Below are positions 22,628-28,422 of a stretch of DNA of 28,422 bases, piece by piece. Under the pieces are notes generated by a model that did not search any database, was not told the origin of the DNA, and saw only the letters and a program-made list of their open reading frames with translations. Positions within the stretch are counted from its first letter, which is position 1, and every line of letters starts with the position of its first letter. A program made the position numbers and the translations under genes. Origin of the DNA: a virus; IMG/VR virus record IMGVR_UViG_3300022687_000027, positions 1 to 28,422 of that record; one strand, written 5' to 3'.

Positions 22628-25026
22628 CCGATGAGCCCACCGAACCATCCGACAGCGAGCAGGACACACCGATGCGCGACGACATGACGCCAGATACGCC
22701 CAAAGAAAACATCGTCCATTTCAATCCGTGGCGCGACTTCAACGACGCGGCCCCGCAAATCGACGTATTCGGCGACGAGCCCGATCCCGAGCAGATCGCC
22801 CAGTTCATGCAAGTCGTCTTCGGCTATTGCGATGGTCTAATCCCGGTCCGCAGTTTCATCGACAAGGGTCAGGGCATCGATGGCCGCCCGCATAACATCT
22901 GGTTGGAAGCGGATCAGGCCGCCCAAGAGAAGATGGCGACCTTCGCCACATGGGCCTCACGCGAGGGGGCGGCAGTCTACGTGATCCCTGGCACCGTGGC
23001 CGCGCCCGGTCAGGCCAAGGCCGCGGAAATCCTGCAGATGCAGACCATAGTGGTCGATCTCGACACCGGCGACATTGCCGCCAAGCGCGCCCATCTGGAG
23101 CGCCATCTCGGCGCACCGACCATGGTGGTTGAGAGCGGTGGTGTGACACCCGAAGGGCAGCGGAAAGCGCACGTCTGGTGGGCGCTGACCGAGCCTGCCG
23201 AGGGCGATGACATTCGATGTGTCTGCCGTCTGCGCGGTGACATTGCGGCCAAGGTGGGCGGCGACATGCATTTTCGCTCGGCCCACCAGCCGATCCGGGT
23301 GGCAGGCAGCGTGTATTACAAGAACAGCCTCAAGACGCAGGTACGCATCGTCGAACTGAATGCAGAACGCGAACGCGATCTGGCGGAGTTCATCGAGGCC
23401 GTGACCGACATGCCGCCCGCGCCGGGGGTGTCTCTGCAGCCCGAGTTCACGCATCCCGACAAACCGGCGATGGACGATGTGCTGGTGACCCCTGTGCGCG
23501 AGGGGGCGCAGGACGATTGGTCCCGCTTCGAGGGGGCATCAGCCGCGATCGGCCATTTCATCCGCATGGTCCACGAAGGCCGGATGACAAAGGACGAGGG
23601 CTGGGAAGGCATCTGCGGCTACAACGCCGCGATGCTGCGGCCCCAGTGGCCGGTCGAACGGTTGAAGCGCGAGTCCGAGCGGCTCTGGAACCGGCATGTC
23701 GAGAAATACGGCTCGCCGCTGATCCGGCTGGAGTCCGGCCCACCGGGGCCAGTGGAGATGCCCGCCTTCACGCTCGGCGCGCTGCTGGACGACCAGAGCC
23801 CAATGCCGCAGGACATCATTGCGCCACGTGTGCTGACGCCAGGCGGACTGCTGGTGCTGGGTGGCGCGCCCAAGGTCGGCAAGAGCGATCTGCTGATCTC
23901 ATGGCTCGTCCACATGGCTGCAGGCGTGCCATTCCTCGGCTTCACGCCGCCACGGCCGCTGCGGGTCTTCTATCTGCAGGCGGAGATCCAGTATCATTAT
24001 TTGCGGGAACGGCTGAAGCAGATTGCCCTGCCGCCAGAGGTGTTGGCCGCCGCGCGCGATACCTTCGTCGCCACACCCAAGCTGAAGATGCTGCTCGACA
24101 ATGAGGGCAGCGTGCGGGTTGCCCGCGCAGTCCAGACGGCTTTCCCCGATGCGCCGCCCGACATCCTCTGCGTCGACCCGATCCGTAACCTTTTTGACGG
24201 CGGTCCCGATGGGGGTGGCGAAAACGACAACACCGCCATGATGTTCTTCCTGAAGGAACGGGTTGAGGTGCTGCGCGACCATATCGACCCCGACTGCGGA
24301 GTCATTCTGATTCATCACACCAAGAAGCTCAGCAAGCAGCAGGTGAAGGACGATCCCTTCCTCGCGCTCTCCGGCGCCAGCGCGCTGCGCGGGTTCTACA
24401 CCTCCGGCCTGATCCTGCACCGGCCCGACGAGGAATGCTCGCAACGAAAGCTGGAGATCGAACTCCGGAACGGTCCTGCTTTGCCGCCAAAAATGATCGA
24501 CAAGGTCGGGGGCCAATGGGTCGAGATCAACCCGATAAACGAACGGCTGGTGCGCCAGGAAGTTGGCGCGAAGCATGATGCCGAGCGGGATCGCAAGCGC
24601 GATGTCATTGTCGGCATTTTGTTCGAAGAAGCAGCTGAGGGCCGTCTGTATACGACAATGCAGTTCGCCGAAAAGTTCGAAAACAAGGGCGGTCTGGGCA
24701 GTAAATACACGATCAGGGAACGCCTCAGTGTTCTCGCCACGAAGGGTTTCGTGAAATTCCTGCGGAACGGAATCGCGTTCGGCTACCCGGTGGTGCGGTC
24801 ACGGTTTGGCTATCTGGCTGTCGAAGGCATGCAATTCGGTGCCGAGCAGTCCGTCGATCCTGAGACCGGAGAAGTGCTGGAAATCGCCCGTCCTGTGCTC
24901 CCGAGCCACTATAAATGCCCGCAATCCGGGGTCTGCCTGCAAGTCGAAAACCCCTCGGTTTGGGTCTACCCGATGGCAGGCAAAGACGACGGTAAAACAG
25001 GCCCAACTCCTAAGAGTGAGGCCTAA
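22624..25026 (+). CDS. Primase-helicase (AEP-like primase fused to RepA/DnaB-like ATPase)
   Basis: This 800-aa replication protein has an N-terminal half (about 80-260) resembling archaeo-eukaryotic/RepB-type primases, with VVDLDTG at 143-149 (Asp145, Asp147), HVWWAL near 183 and a later RVAGSVYYK segment. The C-terminal half is a RepA/AAA_25-type ATPase with Walker A GGAPKVGKS near 413-421, Walker B ILCVDP near 514 and ILIHHTKK near 565. A winged-helix-like region and a proline-rich tail follow. The GTG at 22624 overlaps the nuclease stop (GTGA); an ATG at 22672 is an alternative. It probably primes and unwinds prophage DNA. Repeats that begin inside its last codons may be its origin. Confidence 0.85.
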   Translation: MTDEPTEPSDSEQDTPMRDDMTPDTPKENIVHFNPWRDFNDAAPQIDVFGDEPDPEQIAQFMQVVFGYCDGLIPVRSFIDKGQGIDGRPHNIWLEADQAAQEKMATFATWASREGAAVYVIPGTVAAPGQAKAAEILQMQTIVVDLDTGDIAAKRAHLERHLGAPTMVVESGGVTPEGQRKAHVWWALTEPAEGDDIRCVCRLRGDIAAKVGGDMHFRSAHQPIRVAGSVYYKNSLKTQVRIVELNAERERDLAEFIEAVTDMPPAPGVSLQPEFTHPDKPAMDDVLVTPVREGAQDDWSRFEGASAAIGHFIRMVHEGRMTKDEGWEGICGYNAAMLRPQWPVERLKRESERLWNRHVEKYGSPLIRLESGPPGPVEMPAFTLGALLDDQSPMPQDIIAPRVLTPGGLLVLGGAPKVGKSDLLISWLVHMAAGVPFLGFTPPRPLRVFYLQAEIQYHYLRERLKQIALPPEVLAAARDTFVATPKLKMLLDNEGSVRVARAVQTAFPDAPPDILCVDPIRNLFDGGPDGGGENDNTAMMFFLKERVEVLRDHIDPDCGVILIHHTKKLSKQQVKDDPFLALSGASALRGFYTSGLILHRPDEECSQRKLEIELRNGPALPPKMIDKVGGQWVEINPINERLVRQEVGAKHDAERDRKRDVIVGILFEEAAEGRLYTTMQFAEKFENKGGLGSKYTIRERLSVLATKGFVKFLRNGIAFGYPVVRSRFGYLAVEGMQFGAEQSVDPETGEVLEIARPVLPSHYKCPQSGVCLQVENPSVWVYPMAGKDDGKTGPTPKSEA

Positions 25027-25233
25027 CTCCTATGTCCTCACCAACTCCTCAATCAATGAAAACAATGACTTGCGCGCCGCGAGGAGTTTGGGGGCTAACT
25101 CCTCCCTCGCTCGTCGCGGATCCTGATTTTCAATTTGAGATCAGCCTCTTACCCGTATCAGAGGAGTTAGGTGTGAAACCCCCATACTACGTATGGGGAG
25201 GCCAACCGGCAGGTTTGGCCTCTCCTCCCATAC
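25003..25233. repeat. CTAACTCCT repeat cluster with nested hairpins
   Basis: The heptamer AACTCCT occurs at 25005, 25025, 25043 and 25097 and inverted (AGGAGTT) at 25082 and 25162. Three of these extend to CTAACTCCT (25023, 25095 and the inverted 25161 copy). Next comes a perfect palindrome CCCCATAC-N3-GTATGGGG (25180-25198), whose right arm starts a second hairpin, GAGGCCAA-N9-TTGGCCTC (25198-25222), itself flanked by CCCATAC at 25227. The array starts in the last codons of the primase-helicase gene. The stretch 25027-25365 holds no convincing gene. It may be the prophage replication origin. Confidence 0.65.
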
Positions 25234-25365
25234 GTCGAGGGGTATCCGCGCGCGCGGGTTTTGACGCTCCCTGCACATCCCGATCCGACGACGGCGGCCC
25301 GTACCGCCAAGCACATGACCACCGTCGTCTTCCACCCCCGCAGCCAACCCGAAAAGGAGACCACG

Positions 25366-25902
25366 ATGGCTGAAGCGACTCTGACCACCAGGATGCAGGA
25401 GGCAATCCCCGATCTGCCGCCTGCCTTCCGCGCCGACCGCACATTGCTCGCGCTCGATCTCGGCACGACCACAGGCTGGGCCCTGCATGGCACCGATGGG
25501 CTGATCACCAGCGGCACCGTGTCCTTCCGCCCCGGCCGGTTTGACGGCGGCGGCATGCGCTACCTGCGCTTCAGCAACTGGCTGGGCGAGTTGGATCGGC
25601 TGTCCGGGCCGATCGCTGCCATCTGGTTCGAGGAAGTCCGCCGCCACGCGGGCACCGACGCGGCCCACGTCTATGGAGGTCTGATGGCCACCCTGACCGT
25701 ATGGGCCGAGATGCGCGGTGTGCCCTACGAGGGCGTGCCCGTCGGCACCATCAAGCGGTTCGCCACTGGCAAGGGCAACTCCAACAAGGACGCCATGATT
25801 GCCGCTGCCCGGGCGCGCGGTTTCAGCCCGGCTGATGACAACGAGGCGGACGCCATCGCGATCCTGTTCTGGGCGCTGGAGACCAAGGGGGGCATGCAAT
25901 GA
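25366..25902 (+). CDS. RuvC-like Holliday junction resolvase
   Basis: This 178-aa RNase H-fold endonuclease carries the RuvC catalytic set: Asp31 in LALDLGTTTGW, Glu89/Glu90 in IWFEEVRRH and Asp157/Asp158 with Asp162 in PADDNEADA. It should cut Holliday or branched DNA late in prophage replication. AAAAGGAGA lies just before the ATG at 25366; an upstream in-frame ATG at 25315 has no such site. The gene follows the hairpin cluster and is coupled to the next small gene by an ATGA overlap. Confidence 0.87.
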   Translation: MAEATLTTRMQEAIPDLPPAFRADRTLLALDLGTTTGWALHGTDGLITSGTVSFRPGRFDGGGMRYLRFSNWLGELDRLSGPIAAIWFEEVRRHAGTDAAHVYGGLMATLTVWAEMRGVPYEGVPVGTIKRFATGKGNSNKDAMIAAARARGFSPADDNEADAIAILFWALETKGGMQ

Positions 25903-26105
25903 GCGGTATGCGGTTCGTACCCAAAGGCTATGGCGGGCATCGCCGCAGCCCCGACGAGGTGAAACGGGATGGCTGGCAGGAGCAAGGCCTGCTGGCCGTT
26001 GCCATCGACGATCACCGCCTGACCTGGCCGGAACGGGAGTTGGTCCGGCAACTCGGCGAGAAATTGTACGGGCAGTGCCCGCGAGATCGAGAGGTGTCGC
26101 AATGA
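25899..26105 (+). CDS. Small unknown phage protein
   Basis: This 68-aa protein overlaps the resolvase stop and the DUF6362 start by four bases at each end, so it is part of a coupled run. It has a basic glycine-rich N-terminus (PKGYGGHRRSPDE) and a helix (LTWPERELVRQLGEKLYG). No motif is recognised. The tight coupling on both sides is the evidence that it is real. Confidence 0.7.
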   Translation: MSGMRFVPKGYGGHRRSPDEVKRDGWQEQGLLAVAIDDHRLTWPERELVRQLGEKLYGQCPRDREVSQ

Positions 26106-26530
26106 CGGACTGGACACCCAAGTTGGTCGAAGAGCGGCTCACTGAGGCCGCCTTCGTTCTGAAGCGCCTGCCTGAACCGCGCAGGCAAGGCTACTTCAGC
26201 ACTTGGCCCGAGATGGTCTACAGCTTCGCCGACAAGGTGGGCCAGGAGCCGAAGCCCATGCGCGTGCTGCCCTCACCGCAGGCGATCAGCCGGATGGAGG
26301 AGACGCTGACCTGGACCGCCTGCCTCGAGCCCATCGATGGCAAGATCGTCTGGATGAAGGCGCATGGTGAACGCTGGAAGGAGATCTGCTGGGCGGTCGG
26401 TTTGCAGCGTTCAGCAGCCCACCAGCACTGGCAATTCGGGATTTCTGTCATCGCACTGACCCTCAACAGACGACGGTTCAACCGCAACTTGTCGAAGCGC
26501 CGCGTGATCGAACTGGCCGCTGGCGCGTAA
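26102..26530 (+). CDS. DUF6362 family phage protein
   Basis: This 142-aa protein matches DUF6362, a Rhodobacterales phage family, through WTPKLVEERLTEAAFVL at the start, GYFSTWPEM near residue 38 and ISRMEETL near 62. The C-terminal GERWKEICWAVGLQRSAAHQHW (about 83-105) resembles a sigma-factor-like helix-turn-helix. In related prophages it sits at the end of the early region, which suggests a late-gene regulator. That role is inferred from position and fold. The repeat array immediately downstream is a possible target. Confidence 0.82.
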   Translation: MTDWTPKLVEERLTEAAFVLKRLPEPRRQGYFSTWPEMVYSFADKVGQEPKPMRVLPSPQAISRMEETLTWTACLEPIDGKIVWMKAHGERWKEICWAVGLQRSAAHQHWQFGISVIALTLNRRRFNRNLSKRRVIELAAGA

Positions 26531-26948
26531 GCGCCCGCAGCCACTAGGAAAGTGTCCGGCGGACAGTTTTCGATGAGACAGAAAGCCCGGCTGGGGGTTA
26601 GAAGAGGGATATACTCGGGAGAGGCGCGCGCGGGACGGCCTGCGCCGCTGGACCCCGGGGTCCACCGAGGGGTCCAGCCGGGGTCCAAGAGGCTAACCCA
26701 CAGACTTTACGGGTCCTTCCTGGTCACAAACGTATACGGGCGGGCGAAGCGCGCAATATCGCCAGCGACAGGGCTGGTTTTTTGGGAAGCCACCCCGGCG
26801 GGCATCCACCCGCGACCTGCTGAAAACCATAATAAAACAAACTCTTGGACCCGGACACGTCAGGTGGCCGCTGGACCCTTTGCAGAGTCCAGGCTGGCTG
26901 CCGGTGTCCTGAGTCCAGGGGTCCACCCCATTGAGGCGAACCGACATC
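26531..26948. repeat. GGGTCCA repeat array between DUF6362 and the methyltransferase gene
   Basis: The heptamer GGGTCCA or its complement TGGACCC occurs exactly at 26649, 26658, 26670, 26681, 26846, 26872 and 26919, with further near matches at 26711, 26885 and 26911. The first two copies form a perfect 14-base palindrome (GGACCCC/GGGGTCC) at 26650-26663. Open frames through the region have repetitive, gene-unlike composition. I read it as regulatory DNA or a packaging or replication signal. Confidence 0.65.
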
Positions 26949-28250
26949 ATGACGCTGAGCTTTGCCCCGGACGCGATTGAGACCTGGCCGCTGGCCAAGC
27001 TCCAGCCTTATGCGAAAAACGCTAAGGCGCATGGCGCAGACCAGGTTGCGAAGATCGCCGCCAGCATGGCGGAGTTCGGCTGGACTGTGCCGTGCCTCGT
27101 CGCCGATGACGGAGAACTGATCGCGGGCCATGGTCGGGTCCTGGCGGCGACGCAGCTCGGGCTGACCGAGGCCCCAGTGATCGTGCTGGGCCATCTGACC
27201 GACGCGCAACGCCGGGCCTATCGCATCGCTGACAACAAGCTGACGGAACTCGGGACCTGGGATGAGGCGCTTCTTTCGGCCGAACTGAACGACCTGCTGG
27301 CCGAGGACTACGATCTGTCCCTTATCGGTTTCGATGACGCTGAACTCGAGGCCCTGCTGACCGGAGAGGTCGCCCCTGAAATCACCTCCCGCGAGGGCGA
27401 GGACGATGTTCCGGAGGCACCTGAAGTTCCGATCAGTCGGCCAGGGGATCTCTGGGTGCTGGGCAAGCATCGGCTGCTCTGCGGTGACGCCACCGTGGCC
27501 ACCGACGTCGAGCGTCTGCTGGGTGATGTGAAGCCGCTCCTGATGGTGACCGATCCGCCCTATGGCGTCGAATACGATCCCGGCTGGCGGAACAAGGCCG
27601 GTGCCGCCACGACCATGCGCACTGGCAAGGTGCTGAACGACGACCGCGCTGACTGGCGCGAGGCCTGGGCGTTGTTCCCCGGCGACGTCGCTTATGTCTG
27701 GCACGGCGCGCTGCATGCGACGACGGTTGCCGACAGCCTGATTGCCTCAGGCTTCAACATCCGATCGCAGATCATCTGGGCCAAGGATCGCTTGGTGCTG
27801 AGCCGCGGTGATTATCACTGGCAGCACGAGCCGTGCCTCTATGCCGTGAAGAAAACTGGCAAGGGCCATTGGGCGGGTGATCGCAAGCAGACCACGCTCT
27901 GGCAGATCGCCAACAAGGATCAGGACGCCGAAACCGTGCACGGTACCCAGAAGCCCGTCGAATGCATGCGTCGACCCATCCTGAACAACTCAAGCCCGGG
28001 TCAAGCGGTCTACGAGCCCTTCATGGGGTCTGGCACCACGCTGATCGCGGCTGAGACAACGGGCCGGGTCGCCATCGTCCTGTTCCTGCTGTCGATCCGT
28101 CGCTCAGGCGAAAGCGTCGGTCGCATCGCTGAACGCCTAGATATCACGGAGAAGGCCAATGAAATCCAACGCCGGATGCTGGACGCGGCGGCTCGCCGTC
28201 CTCGTAATCGCGATGAGCTGGTTGACCGGATGCGCGACGGTGGGTTTTGA
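26949..28250 (+). CDS. ParB-domain DNA methyltransferase fused to an i-spanin C-terminus
   Basis: This is a 433-aa open frame. Residues 10-135 form a ParB-like domain (ELIAGHGRVLAA at 56-67). Residues 165-375 form a beta-class methyltransferase with DPPY at 202-205 and the AdoMet motif EPFMGSGTT at 356-364. After GRVA (372-375) the expected motif II (acidic residue, then Y-VD-A-RRW) is missing. A hydrophobic run (IVLFLLSI) and an amphipathic ERLDITEKANEIQRRMLDAAARRP segment follow, ending in RDELVDRMRDGGF. That tail is typical of Rz-type i-spanins. A deletion that joined two phage genes in frame at about 28071 is the simplest explanation. Methyltransferase activity is doubtful. GAGG lies upstream of the ATG at 26949. 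Confidence 0.82.
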   Translation: MTLSFAPDAIETWPLAKLQPYAKNAKAHGADQVAKIAASMAEFGWTVPCLVADDGELIAGHGRVLAATQLGLTEAPVIVLGHLTDAQRRAYRIADNKLTELGTWDEALLSAELNDLLAEDYDLSLIGFDDAELEALLTGEVAPEITSREGEDDVPEAPEVPISRPGDLWVLGKHRLLCGDATVATDVERLLGDVKPLLMVTDPPYGVEYDPGWRNKAGAATTMRTGKVLNDDRADWREAWALFPGDVAYVWHGALHATTVADSLIASGFNIRSQIIWAKDRLVLSRGDYHWQHEPCLYAVKKTGKGHWAGDRKQTTLWQIANKDQDAETVHGTQKPVECMRRPILNNSSPGQAVYEPFMGSGTTLIAAETTGRVAIVLFLLSIRRSGESVGRIAERLDITEKANEIQRRMLDAAARRPRNRDELVDRMRDGGF

Positions 28251-28422
28251 GGCAGTCGGCGTGGCGGCATGCCCGCCGGTCGTGGAATATAGTCGGGAGT
28301 TTCAGGCGCAGGCGGCTGAGGAATTGTCGATGCTGCCGGAAGGATCGACCGTCGTCGAGATGATGGGCGATTATGCTGTCTTGCGGCAGCAAGTGCGGAC
28401 CTGCAATGTCGAATCGGGATAA
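28159..28422 (+). CDS. Rz1-like o-spanin lipoprotein
   Basis: This 87-aa protein has a basic N-terminus, a hydrophobic core (LAVLVIAMSW) and the lipobox LTGC at residues 22-25, so Cys25 should be acylated and the mature protein anchored to the outer membrane. Its first 92 bases overlap the spanin-like tail of the preceding frame in a different frame, the classic overlapping Rz/Rz1 arrangement of phage lysis genes. The stop is the last codon of the window. Its inner-membrane partner has apparently lost its own N-terminus through the fusion upstream. Confidence 0.75.
   Translation: MKSNAGCWTRRLAVLVIAMSWLTGCATVGFEAVGVAACPPVVEYSREFQAQAAEELSMLPEGSTVVEMMGDYAVLRQQVRTCNVESG

Larger units (their letters stand above)
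9557..28422. mobile_element. Decayed prophage carrying an ABC-3C system
   Basis: A leftward arm (integration module remnant, ABC-3C genes, CI-like repressor) and a long rightward arm (early, recombination and replication genes, methyltransferase, spanins) meet at a divergent promoter region at 16171-16278, the usual layout of a lambdoid-style lysogeny switch. The recombinase lacks its catalytic domain because of a deletion. The methyltransferase reading frame runs directly into a spanin C-terminus. No terminase, portal, capsid or tail gene is seen before the window ends. I infer a defective prophage; structural genes could still lie beyond 28422. Confidence 0.7.

Noticed and set aside
25141-26142. 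A 333-aa minus-strand frame
   Set aside because: It runs antisense through the RuvC-like gene and the hairpin cluster; its composition is arginine/glycine-rich and gene-unlike.
26552-26980. A 142-aa plus-strand frame through the GGGTCCA array
   Set aside because: It has no Shine-Dalgarno or domain, its sequence is dominated by the heptamer repeats, and it overlaps the methyltransferase start.
26724-27716. A 330-aa minus-strand frame
   Set aside because: It is antisense to the second methyltransferase, whose ParB and DPPY motifs are clear.

Overview
The window is GC-rich DNA of an alphaproteobacterium. It is probably one of the Rhodobacterales (Rhodobacter, Paracoccus or Roseobacter group), because the phage genes are types I associate with that order (DUF6362, DUF6511) and both recombinase modules are the DUF2924-linked serine recombinase type. 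This is inferred from family recognition, not from a search. Almost everything here is mobile or accessory DNA.

Region 1 (1-6183) is the right end of an integrated element. A leftward, translationally coupled operon encodes DUF3489, DUF2924 and an intact large serine recombinase. Diverging from it, a rightward operon encodes a ParB-domain DNA methyltransferase, a DUF5681 protein and a TerL-type ATPase/nuclease, with no capsid, portal or tail genes in view. The element ends at a 3' fragment of a tRNA-Ser gene (6156-6183), read as an attachment-site remnant; the intact tRNA should lie left of the window. Region 2 (6184-9556) holds about 450 bp with no recognisable gene, then two short-chain dehydrogenases in one leftward operon, divergent from an AraC-family regulator.

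Region 3 (9557-28422) reads as a decayed prophage. Its leftward arm runs from a CI-like S24 repressor (15493-16170) through a three-gene ABC-three-component (ABC-3C) conflict system (11647-15319: nuclease-like C-terminal-domain protein, middle component, DUF3732 ATPase) to an integration module. In that module a deletion has joined DUF2924 to the serine recombinase out of frame, removing the catalytic serine. The rightward arm is a largely coupled early operon: a 227-aa protein, an excisionase-like HTH protein, unknown proteins, a Sak4-like ATPase, an SSB-like protein, an SF2 helicase, DUF6511, a Cas4-like nuclease, a primase-helicase, a RuvC-like resolvase and DUF6362. It is followed by a second ParB-methyltransferase whose C-terminus is replaced by the end of a phage i-spanin, with an Rz1-like o-spanin gene overlapping it. 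No structural genes are visible. One reading is that a deletion from the methyltransferase into the spanin gene removed the late region; the window ends too soon to be certain.

Non-coding signals include divergent overlapping promoters with an operator-like palindrome at the repressor/early boundary, a symmetric arrangement of GTGGGATG octamers before the excisionase-like gene, a CTAACTCCT repeat cluster with hairpins before the resolvase gene, and seven copies of GGGTCCA before the second methyltransferase. Best candidates for new biology are the stand-alone methyltransferase-DUF5681-terminase module, the prophage-borne ABC-3C operon downstream of the repressor, and these repeat arrays.
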